The notes beneath the pieces were generated by a model. It worked only from the letters and a program-made list of their open reading frames with translations. It did no database searches and was not told the origin of the DNA. Of a stretch of 43,833 bases of DNA, positions 35,820 to 43,134 are shown piece after piece. The DNA comes from Gammaproteobacteria bacterium (GTDB lineage: Bacteria; Pseudomonadota; Gammaproteobacteria; PIWD01): assembly GCA_003354005.1 (NCBI GenBank), contig PIWD01000008.1, positions 1-43,833 of the forward strand. The letters run 5' to 3'. Numbering within the stretch: position 1 is the stretch's first letter; each line of letters starts with the position of its first letter. Both the position numbers and the translations under genes were made by a program.

Positions 35820-37073
35820 ATGCCACGTAGACCACCTCGGAAGAGCAGATTAGCCAGAGAGCTTGTAAATACATTCGGACAAGAAAGTGCTTGGAGTGGT
35901 AGCGCGGATTCATTGGCGAATCACCTGGCTTCGTCTACAGCTGCGACTGGGTCTATTGTATTCAGTGGTGACGCTAACCAATATCTTCCAATAGAGTCGG
36001 GTTCGATCACCGTCCGAGACGGCGCCGGTAAGTCTTTAACAATGTGGCTTGCGTCTGGTTCTGTTCCCACTGCATCGATTGTCTTCAATGGCGATGCGAA
36101 TGAGTATCTTCCTATAGAGTCTGGGTCAATCACATTGACAGATGGTATTGGTGGTACTCTGGCTTTGACTTTGGCTTCTGGCTCTGTTCCAACTGGCTCT
36201 ATTGTATTCAATGGCGATGCGACAGAATATTTGCTTTTTGAATCTAGCTCTATTACTTTAACTGATGGTTTCGGTATTGACCTGGTAATGTATCTTGTCT
36301 CCGGTGCGTCTGATACAACCTCCCTTGTAAACACAGGCACCGGCTCTGGTTCGTCAAAGCCCGTTAACTTTGCCGGAAGCCCTGCCCCGGCTCGTATGGC
36401 CAAATTGTGCGCCTGGGAGATTCAATCTTCATCGCTTCATGTTTCAGCAGGTTGGGCTGCTGGGTATACGACACTTGAAGGAACTGTTGTTGGAGCTAGT
36501 TATGATGCGACAGCCTCATTTGAAGCAACTTCGAGCACGGGCGTGGAGATTGTTCCTGCAACAAACGGTTTCTTGGGCGGCAATGTTTCTAGTCTCTCAA
36601 ACCAAATAATGTACGGAAATAGCATTGCTCCTGCACGGATGGCTAAGCTTTGTGCGGCTTTGGTTAATTCGGCATCGCTTCATGTTTCAGCAGGTTGGGC
36701 TGCTGGGTATACTACTCTTGAGGGAACTGTTGTCGGCGCAAGTTATGATTTGACCGCTTCGTTTGAAGCAACATCGAGCACTGGTGTGGAAATTGTTCCT
36801 GCAACAAACGGTTTCTTGGGCGGCAATGTTTCTAGTCTCTCAAGTCAATTGATGTACGGAGACAGCACAACTGGTGCTCGTATGGCTAAGCTCGCTTCTG
36901 CTCTGATTAATTCAGCTTCATTGAATGTTTCAGCGGGCTGGGCTGCAAGTTATTGTACGCTAGCCAGCACATTGCTTGGCAATCACATCCACGGCAATGA
37001 CAACCTAACTGCCTCTTTTGAAGCCACCTCCAGCACCGGGGTCGAGATCACAACTTGGGCTGGCGGTAAGTAG
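35820..37073 (+). CDS. internally repetitive surface/adhesin-like protein (417 aa)
   Basis: CAGGAG precedes ATG 35820 in a 55-base gap. After a basic start (PRRPPRKSRLARELV), three 41-residue repeats occur (GSIVFSGDANQYLPIESGSI type, residues about 41-165). Three 81-residue repeats follow (ARMAKLCA, then SASLHVSAGWAAGYTTLEG and TASFEATSSTGVEI). Ser, Thr, Gly and Ala dominate and few charges remain, as in virion fibre or decoration proteins. There is no signal peptide. Its position between glycosyltransferases and neuB suggests that it is displayed and possibly glycosylated. The function is inferred. Confidence 0.55.
   Translation: MPRRPPRKSRLARELVNTFGQESAWSGSADSLANHLASSTAATGSIVFSGDANQYLPIESGSITVRDGAGKSLTMWLASGSVPTASIVFNGDANEYLPIESGSITLTDGIGGTLALTLASGSVPTGSIVFNGDATEYLLFESSSITLTDGFGIDLVMYLVSGASDTTSLVNTGTGSGSSKPVNFAGSPAPARMAKLCAWEIQSSSLHVSAGWAAGYTTLEGTVVGASYDATASFEATSSTGVEIVPATNGFLGGNVSSLSNQIMYGNSIAPARMAKLCAALVNSASLHVSAGWAAGYTTLEGTVVGASYDLTASFEATSSTGVEIVPATNGFLGGNVSSLSSQLMYGDSTTGARMAKLASALINSASLNVSAGWAASYCTLASTLLGNHIHGNDNLTASFEATSSTGVEITTWAGGK
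35940..36310 (+). repeat. three tandem 123-bp coding repeats
   Basis: Repeat starts are spaced 123 bases (41 codons) apart at about 35943, 36066 and 36189. They encode variants of GSIVFNGDANEYLPIESGSI followed by a hydrophobic L-A-S-G-S-V-P segment. They are diverged at the nucleotide level. Confidence 0.7.
36388..37063 (+). repeat. tandem 243-bp coding repeats (two full, one partial)
   Basis: The segment encoding ARMAKL recurs at about 36391, 36634 and 36877, a period of 243 bases (81 codons). Copies 1 and 2 share long identical stretches, for instance around SLHVSAGWAAGYTTLEG and VPATNGFLGGNVSSLS. Copy 3 is more diverged and shorter. Homogenised repeats suggest recent unequal recombination. 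Confidence 0.75.
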
Positions 37074-37137
37074 AAAAAAGATTTAACATCCTCACTCAAA
37101 CCTGCCATACTTAGGACATCTACTCCTTAGGTGTTCA

Positions 37138-37842
37138 ATGCCCCTCAAAATAATAGCTGATATCGGCATTAACTACAATGCTGACTTTCGTCTCGTTGAA
37201 GAGATGATTCGTCAATGTTACGTAGGTGGCGCTGACGTCGCAAAGTTCCAATTGTATAGTTCTCAGGTTGTGTTCGGTGACGATTCTCGTAGGCACAATG
37301 AGATGACGTTTGAGCAAGCTGAGCGAGCAAAAAAGATTTGCGATTTTCATGAAATTGAGTTCATGGCGTCTGTTTTTGACGAAGAACGATTTGAGTGGTG
37401 TGAAAAGCTGGGTGTGAAAAGTCACAAAATAGCTAGCAGGACGGCAGTTCATGATATTCCTTTGGTAGAAAAGGTTGTAGCCTCTGGTAAGTTGACTTAT
37501 ATATCATTGGGGTTTTGTGCGAAGACAAAAGAACTTCCAATGTCGGCATATAGGCATTCGAACGTGAAATATTTGCGTTGCCTTTCAGGGTATCCAGATA
37601 CATTTGACCAATATGTAAAGTATTACTATTACAATGAGTTTGTTGGCTTTAGTGATCATAGTTGTGGTGTCGCTTTTGCTTTGTACAATATAGCGAATGG
37701 CGCTCGAGTGATCGAGAAGCATTTTACATTGAACAAGGGTATGTCTGGAAATGACCACATTGGTTCGATGGATTTAAAAGAATTGAAAGATCTGCGGGAA
37801 TATGGAGACCAGTTGTACAAAATAAGGCGTATTGCTCCGTGA
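37138..37842 (+). CDS. neuB: NeuB-type sialic acid synthase, catalytic domain only (234 aa)
   Basis: The NeuB fold is recognised throughout: KIIADIGINYNADFRLVEEM at the start, GGADVAKFQLY, EFMASVFDEERFEWCEKLGV, SHKIASRTAVHDIPLVEKVV, CLSGYPDTFD, VGFSDHSCGVAFALYNIANG and the active-site end GARVIEKHFTLNKGMSGNDH. The enzyme condenses phosphoenolpyruvate with an amino-hexose to form a nine-carbon nonulosonate (sialic, legionaminic or related acid). Family members are usually about 340 residues with a C-terminal antifreeze-like domain; here it is missing. neuA and a sialyltransferase-like gene follow. Confidence 0.85.
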   Translation: MPLKIIADIGINYNADFRLVEEMIRQCYVGGADVAKFQLYSSQVVFGDDSRRHNEMTFEQAERAKKICDFHEIEFMASVFDEERFEWCEKLGVKSHKIASRTAVHDIPLVEKVVASGKLTYISLGFCAKTKELPMSAYRHSNVKYLRCLSGYPDTFDQYVKYYYYNEFVGFSDHSCGVAFALYNIANGARVIEKHFTLNKGMSGNDHIGSMDLKELKDLREYGDQLYKIRRIAP

Positions 37843-38453
37843 GTGAAATGGAGTATGAGGATGCCAAGAGATTCTGGCTCAATTGGTGGAGGAGACGCAG
37901 GAATTATGGCCATATCTTAGATGATCAAAAACACTTCAAGAGAACACAGCATATTATAGAAAAATGTCAAGATCTTGGTTTGCAATTTGATTCTTTTTGT
38001 GAATTAGGTTTTGGAAATGGCAGGAACTTAGACCTTTTCAAAGGTGCATATCCAGATGTTCATTATTGTGGCAATGATATCAATCACAAAGCGTTTAAAG
38101 CCATGGAGAAACTACATCCAAATGTGACATTAGTTAATCTAGAAAAGTGCGATACTTTGGCTTATTTGCAGAGATTATCTGATAAATCAATTGATGTGAT
38201 TTATACATATGGCCACTTAATGCACATAACGCAAGATGTGATATTTGATACATTTGCAAATATGAAAAGAGTGAGCAAAAAATATATCATTGTGTATGAG
38301 GGTTTTCGCAAAGACGGAGTTTATTTTAGACACAAAAAGTATAGATTTGAGCGAGATTATAGATTGTATTTCAATAATAGTGATATAATCCATTTTGAAA
38401 TATTTAACAATAAGCGCAAGAAGATGCAATTGTTAATAAGTGAGCATAAATGA
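37839..38453 (+). CDS. methyltransferase-like protein (204 aa)
   Basis: ATGA overlap with neuB; it begins MSEMEYEDAKRFWLNWWRRR. SAM-binding features FCELGFGNGRNLDLFKGAYP and CGNDINHKAFKAMEKLHPNV are followed by DVIYTYGHLMHITQDVIFDT and a basic C-terminus. It is related in layout to the gene at 33931. It probably methylates a glycan or nonulosonate. Confidence 0.62.
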   Translation: MSEMEYEDAKRFWLNWWRRRRNYGHILDDQKHFKRTQHIIEKCQDLGLQFDSFCELGFGNGRNLDLFKGAYPDVHYCGNDINHKAFKAMEKLHPNVTLVNLEKCDTLAYLQRLSDKSIDVIYTYGHLMHITQDVIFDTFANMKRVSKKYIIVYEGFRKDGVYFRHKKYRFERDYRLYFNNSDIIHFEIFNNKRKKMQLLISEHK

Positions 38454-39295
38454 AGACATTCAAAGATGAAGATAAGAGGAAGATAAGGGAGTTTTTAAAT
38501 ATCGTCAGGCCAGTTGGTAAGTTTGCTAGGTTTTTGAAAGGCAAAAGTGTGGTTATAGTTGGCCCGTCACAACATATGTTGATCGAAAAACAGAAGGATT
38601 TAATTGACTCTTTTGATATCGTGGTGCGGTTCAAACTAGAAAAGAAATTGCCAATTGAAAAAAAGAAAGCTTCCTACATTGGCACAAAAACCGATGTGAT
38701 GTATACCAGCAGAACGTTGCCGAAAAATGAAGAATCTGGTTTGTTCAGGAAGATGAAAAGTGGTGTTGTAAAAAGTTTGGAAAATGGCGGCGTCTCATTT
38801 TACAGGGCCAGCTGCCCCGGCGAGGTTCTCGCAGACGAACACCAAAAGACAAGTCAACTAACAGAAGACATTATGTACACTAAAGTATCCCAGGATCCAT
38901 GGGCAGAAGTTTTACGTCCATACGCTCTGGGTGTGAAAATGGCAAAATCAAATTCAAGGTTGGCACCGCAAGCTGGGTATTTTGGTTTGATGGAAATTTT
39001 GGCAAGTGAAGCGGCACATGTTCATATTATGGGCATGACTTTTTATTTCGGTGGCGGCAATATGTTTTATGATATTGTCAAGAAAGGAAGGAACATTCCT
39101 GTAAAAAATAAACACGATGGCATAGCTGAATTGCGGACGTATATAATGGCTCATGAGTTGCTTATAGACAAAAAGAAGATAACAACGGATGATGTTTTGC
39201 TGTCAATTATTGAAGATTATTGTGATGATTTACCAACGAAAGTAATTTGCCAGCGCATTAATATTCTATGTGGCATAAAAGCGAGCAAGAAATGA
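38450..39295 (+). CDS. GT29-like sialyltransferase (281 aa)
   Basis: The L-type sialylmotif region is visible as LKGKSVVIVGPSQHML, then LIDSFDIVVRFK and YIGTKTDVMYTSRTLP. An S-type region is NSRLAPQAGYFGLMEILASE, then HVHIMGMTFYFGG. This order matches GT29-type sialyltransferases found in some bacterial and viral glycan loci. Location between neuB and neuA strongly supports use of a CMP-nonulosonate donor. It acts in the cytoplasm, as no membrane segment is seen. Confidence 0.65.
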   Translation: MKTFKDEDKRKIREFLNIVRPVGKFARFLKGKSVVIVGPSQHMLIEKQKDLIDSFDIVVRFKLEKKLPIEKKKASYIGTKTDVMYTSRTLPKNEESGLFRKMKSGVVKSLENGGVSFYRASCPGEVLADEHQKTSQLTEDIMYTKVSQDPWAEVLRPYALGVKMAKSNSRLAPQAGYFGLMEILASEAAHVHIMGMTFYFGGGNMFYDIVKKGRNIPVKNKHDGIAELRTYIMAHELLIDKKKITTDDVLLSIIEDYCDDLPTKVICQRINILCGIKASKK

Positions 39296-39990
39296 AAGTA
39301 TTGGGAGTAACATTAGCCCGTGGTGGTTCAAAAGGAATACCAAAGAAAAATATTAAGATGATTGCTGGGTTACCATTAATGGTGCACACGATCGAAGCTG
39401 CCTTGCGAAGTGATGTTTTTGATCATTATATTGTTAGTACAGATTGTGAGGATATAGCTTCAATGGCCGTAGAATACGGAGCACATGTACCGTTTATGAG
39501 ACCGGCTAAGCTATCAGGTGACAAAGTTTGGTCCAGGGACGCTTTAAAACATGCAGTTTTGGAGGCGGAGAAGCATTATAAATGCAAGTATGATTATGTC
39601 ATGGAGCTCCCAGCTGTTGCGCCTCTCAGGGACGAAAACCATATAAAAGATGCATTTATCAGGATGGTCAAGGCTAATCCTCATGTTGATAGTGTAACGT
39701 CAGTGACACCGATAGTGGATAAGCATCCGAAAAGAATGAAACGAATAACAGAGGAAGGTTGGCTGATAGACTTAGCGGAGTTCCCTGAGGGTGAAGGTTC
39801 AAGAAGGCAAGATCTGGAACAACTTTACATTAGGAATGGCGCAATTTTCATGATGACACGAAATTGTATTGTTGAAAAATTCTCAAGACACGGCGATATT
39901 TGTTTGTCTTATATTATGCCCAATAATGTGTCTGTCAACATAGACACAATGATCGATTTTAAATTGGCGGAGGTTTTGCTGAATGGGTAA
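39292..39990 (+). CDS. neuA: CMP-nonulosonate synthetase (NeuA-like)
   Basis: ATG 39292 forms an ATGA overlap with the GT29-like gene. The cytidylyltransferase motif is LGVTLARGGSKGIPKKNIKM (residues 3-22), followed by IVSTDCEDIASMAVEYGAHV, RPAKLSGDKVWSRDALKHAV, ELPAVAPLRDENHI and the final NIDTMIDFKLAEVLL. It activates sialic, legionaminic or related acids with CTP. Length (232) is normal for the family. Confidence 0.88.
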   Translation: MKVLGVTLARGGSKGIPKKNIKMIAGLPLMVHTIEAALRSDVFDHYIVSTDCEDIASMAVEYGAHVPFMRPAKLSGDKVWSRDALKHAVLEAEKHYKCKYDYVMELPAVAPLRDENHIKDAFIRMVKANPHVDSVTSVTPIVDKHPKRMKRITEEGWLIDLAEFPEGEGSRRQDLEQLYIRNGAIFMMTRNCIVEKFSRHGDICLSYIMPNNVSVNIDTMIDFKLAEVLLNG

Positions 39991-40783
39991 GGGAACTGTT
40001 TTTGTCGCGGGATTATGGCATTCTGGCACAAGGATAATTCCTGAATTGTTGTTCAATAATGGGTACAAGATGGGATACAGATCTGACAGTTGGGATGCGT
40101 CTGACATATGGGCTAGATCTGGGGCTGTTGCGAAACTAAAAGAAGCTTGTGAAAAAAGGGAGTGGGTAAAGAAATCGAAGATTTCTGATTATGATGAAGA
40201 AGATGTAAAATATATGCAGTTTGCAATAAATCACCATTTTAAAGAGATTGGAATGGAAGAAGGGCAAAGGGTTATTAAACTACCAGGTTTTTCATTGTTT
40301 CTTCCTTTGATACAAAAAAGTTTTCCAAAAAGTAAGATAATATACGTTGTTCGTAATCCATTGGATTTGGCGTTGTCCAATATTGAACCTTTGTTTTTTA
40401 AAGAGTTGATCGAAAAGAATGAGCAAAGATTTGCATCTTTGTTCTCAAAGAAAGTTAAATATACACCAACACAATTAAGGCGCGCTCTTTTAGCTCGTTG
40501 GACGTTGGCTGTTAAGGAGCTGAAGTTTTTAGAGAATAAAGATAATTTTATTGTTGTTCGCTATGAAGACTTGTGTGAGAATTTAAATTTATGTTGTAAG
40601 GGATTTTCTGTTTTTTTAAAAACAAAGATAAAACCAAAAATTGATATAAAGCCAAGAATGTCTAAGTTCTTAGAGCAAAATTTCTATGTGAAGTATAGCT
40701 TTAAGTTATTGGATGAAGGGGATTTGCAAGATTTTGGTTATGGTTCATGGTATAAAAAGATACAGAAATGGAGTGATGAATGA
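39983..40783 (+). CDS. sulfotransferase (266 aa)
   Basis: The PAPS-binding P-loop-like segment is VFVAGLWHSGTRIIPELLFN at the N-terminus. The 3'-phosphate motif is FPKSKIIYVVRNPLDLALSN near residues 111-130, and VVRYEDLCENLN lies further on. This is the standard sulfotransferase order. It probably transfers sulfate from PAPS to a sugar hydroxyl of the phage-encoded glycan. Confidence 0.75.
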   Translation: MGKGTVFVAGLWHSGTRIIPELLFNNGYKMGYRSDSWDASDIWARSGAVAKLKEACEKREWVKKSKISDYDEEDVKYMQFAINHHFKEIGMEEGQRVIKLPGFSLFLPLIQKSFPKSKIIYVVRNPLDLALSNIEPLFFKELIEKNEQRFASLFSKKVKYTPTQLRRALLARWTLAVKELKFLENKDNFIVVRYEDLCENLNLCCKGFSVFLKTKIKPKIDIKPRMSKFLEQNFYVKYSFKLLDEGDLQDFGYGSWYKKIQKWSDE

Positions 40784-41709
40784 AAGAAATTAAAAAAGGA
40801 ATCCGAATAGACGCTCCGTGGGGATTTTTAGATCAAAATCTATTAACTTTATTTGAAGATTATGTTTTTGACATGCTGAAGGACCCTGAAGAGTGTGTTA
40901 TTGTTAATCCAGGAACAGAAAAGTTTTTAGATGAAAAGTATTTTTGGATAATGCGGGATCTGAAGGTTGTTGGGACACCTTCAACTGGTGTCGGCCACAT
41001 AGACATCGAATATCTTGATAGTAGGGGTATTAAGTGTTTCTCTCTTCTTGATGACAGGGCTGCACTAGAGGATATACATGCTTCAGCAGAATTTACTTGG
41101 TTACATATTATGAACGCATTCAGGAAGTTTATTCTTGCAGCACAAAACGTGAAAAGCTGGCGTAAGCAGTCCAATGAGAGGTTGTTGCGCTCAAGAGAAT
41201 TGGCCGGTAAAACAATTGGTATTATAGGATTTGGGAGAATTGGCAGAAAAGTAGCAAAGTATGCCAAAGCTTTTTCGATGAAAGTTAAATATTACGACCC
41301 ATATGTGGAACAGCAATGTTTTGAGAAAGTTAAGACAATTGAAGAGCTAAAGGATGTTGATATCTTGTCAATTAACTGTTACTTGACAGAGGAAACTCGA
41401 GGTTTGATCAGTAATGGGATTTTAGATAATTTTAAAGACGGCTTGATCGTTGTTAATACATCTCGTGGCGAAGTGGTGGATGATCCATATATTTGGAAAT
41501 TGCTTGATAAAAATAAGATCTTTTACGCTGCAGACGTATTAACTGGGGAGCAATCTCCAAACCTCCTTTCTGAGTATTTACTTTTTTATGAAAAGTTTGT
41601 TGATAAAGTTTGTATTACACCCCATGTTGCCGGGGCGACAATTGAAAGTCAAACAAAGGCACTTAAAACAATTTTGAAATTATGTTCTGATTATCTAAAG
41701 GAGTTATGA
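40780..41709 (+). CDS. D-2-hydroxyacid dehydrogenase (SerA/PdxB type)
   Basis: NAD-binding motif GIIGFGRIGRKVAKYAKAFS (about residues 147-166), then YYDPYVEQQ, SINCYLTEETRGLIS, VNTSRGEVVDD (catalytic Arg) and ITPHVAGAT (catalytic His). An N-terminal catalytic half, including GTPSTGVGHIDIEYLDSRGI, completes the family order. No regulatory ACT domain is present. It could make or use a small hydroxy acid such as a glycerate or lactate for glycan decoration; the substrate is not evident. Confidence 0.82.
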   Translation: MKEIKKGIRIDAPWGFLDQNLLTLFEDYVFDMLKDPEECVIVNPGTEKFLDEKYFWIMRDLKVVGTPSTGVGHIDIEYLDSRGIKCFSLLDDRAALEDIHASAEFTWLHIMNAFRKFILAAQNVKSWRKQSNERLLRSRELAGKTIGIIGFGRIGRKVAKYAKAFSMKVKYYDPYVEQQCFEKVKTIEELKDVDILSINCYLTEETRGLISNGILDNFKDGLIVVNTSRGEVVDDPYIWKLLDKNKIFYAADVLTGEQSPNLLSEYLLFYEKFVDKVCITPHVAGATIESQTKALKTILKLCSDYLKEL

Positions 41710-41984
41710 ATCAAATGGGTAGAACCAATATTGTTGTGAGTATCGATATGGCTGCTCCAATGTTCTCAAAGTTTAAAACTAAAGACGGCTCAGAAAAGAA
41801 GAGGGTTTCTTTTAGCAAGAAACTTCGGCCAAAAGTATTCTTCGACTTGACCCAAGTGCCGGAGGATGTCAAAGAGCGATATATTGAAAATCTCATTGAG
41901 TCTGTTGAAATTGAGGGTTTAATTAGGGCTGCGTTAAATTATTTTGAAGAAAATATAGAGGAGCTGACTTTGAATAATGTCTAG
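41706..41984 (+). CDS. hypothetical protein (92 aa)
   Basis: ATGA overlap. It begins MNQMGRTNIVVSIDMAAPMF and has a helical second half ending FEENIEELTLNNV. No motif is recognised. It may pair with the next gene, whose start overlaps it by 8 bases. Confidence 0.5.
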   Translation: MNQMGRTNIVVSIDMAAPMFSKFKTKDGSEKKRVSFSKKLRPKVFFDLTQVPEDVKERYIENLIESVEIEGLIRAALNYFEENIEELTLNNV

Positions 41985-42453
41985 ACGCACAATTATAATG
42001 AAAATTATGTCTGGTGATTCTACCATTTTTTCTCGCAGATTTAGATCTGGCGCCAACCGCCTTTATTTGGGCTATTCTGATATTAGCGAGAAAATAAGAA
42101 AGGAGGACCAGGAAGCATTAATATTGGATCTGTTATACGACCTATATGTTCTTGAGCCTAATCTTGGGCTTACTTTAGAGAAAGAGCGTCAATCACTCAG
42201 TGCTCAAATTACATTGGAATTGATTGTCACATCTGCTGCTATGCACGGAAGGTGGCAATTGAGAGGTGATCCAAATTTGTATGATTGGGTTGGGTATCGT
42301 GAGCTTTTTAGCGTTGATATGTCGCCCGAAGAAGATCGAGAAAATATATCAAAGTTTTTGCAAGCAGCTGCGCATAGGTTTTCTGCTGAAGTAGAGGCAT
42401 ATGGGCCACCATCCTGGCCCACCTGCTCCACCTGCGAAGGTAGATATGTTTAA
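41977..42453 (+). CDS. hypothetical protein (158 aa)
   Basis: Overlaps both neighbours. The N-terminus TIIMKIMSGDSTIFSRRFRS is strand-like, the middle helical (EALILDLLYDLYVLEPNLGL) and the end Cys-containing (SWPTCSTCEGRYV). Family unknown. Confidence 0.5.
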   Translation: MSRRTIIMKIMSGDSTIFSRRFRSGANRLYLGYSDISEKIRKEDQEALILDLLYDLYVLEPNLGLTLEKERQSLSAQITLELIVTSAAMHGRWQLRGDPNLYDWVGYRELFSVDMSPEEDRENISKFLQAAAHRFSAEVEAYGPPSWPTCSTCEGRYV

Positions 42454-43120
42454 AGTAACTGTCGCTATCTGCTGCTACAAGCAAAAAGAGTGGCTTCATC
42501 GTTGCCTCCGCAGTCTCTGCAATCAAACGTTGCCAAAGAACAAGTTTGAAGTAATTGTGGTAGATGATGATCCAACAGATAGTGGGTTAGAAGACATAGT
42601 GGAAAACGCGGCGGCTTACATAAACATTCGTTTGCTTAAAAACAAGCAGAATCTCGGACTTCCAGGTTCCTTAAACAAGATTCTTAGGAAGTCACTTGGA
42701 CAGTACTTTGTTCGTGTTGACGCAGATGACTATGTTTCAAAGCATTATCTGTACATGCTTTCTACGTTTCTTGACATGAATTCTGGCCCACGAGTGATGG
42801 ATACAAAGAATAATTATCAAGCCGTTGCTTGTGACTACTTTAAGGTTGATGATACAGGAAAACTTTTAAGTAGACATTCTTCTGAACAAGAGATGATTGC
42901 TTGTGGTATCATGTTCACATATGAGTCGCTTTGTGCGATCGGGCTTTACAATGAAGAGTTCAAGATGCGTGAAGGGCATGATTTGTTAAGGCGGTACAAA
43001 GAAAGATTCAACCTTTATAATCTCCCTTTGCCGCTATACAAATACAGAATGCATGAAAACAATAGAACGAAAGATGAAGTTAGAAAAGAATACGACGAAT
43101 TGATTGCTTTATCACCTTAA
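42446..43120 (+). CDS. GT2 family glycosyltransferase (224 aa)
   Basis: ATG 42446 is chosen because the protein then begins FKVTVAICCYKQKEWLHRCL, the normal GT2 start. VIVVDDDPTDSGLE and LGQYFVRVDADDYVSKHYL supply the nucleotide and D-x-D metal-binding sites. It ends shortly after YKYRMHENNRT. It overlaps the previous gene by 8 bases. It transfers a sugar; donor and acceptor are unknown. Confidence 0.85.
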   Translation: MFKVTVAICCYKQKEWLHRCLRSLCNQTLPKNKFEVIVVDDDPTDSGLEDIVENAAAYINIRLLKNKQNLGLPGSLNKILRKSLGQYFVRVDADDYVSKHYLYMLSTFLDMNSGPRVMDTKNNYQAVACDYFKVDDTGKLLSRHSSEQEMIACGIMFTYESLCAIGLYNEEFKMREGHDLLRRYKERFNLYNLPLPLYKYRMHENNRTKDEVRKEYDELIALSP

Positions 43121-43134
43121 TGGGAGTAAAAAAA

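Noticed and set aside
35921-36403. A long open frame on the minus strand opposite the repeat protein
   Set aside because: It arises from the codon bias of the repeated Gly/Ser/Thr coding strand, repeats with the same period and has no ribosome binding site.
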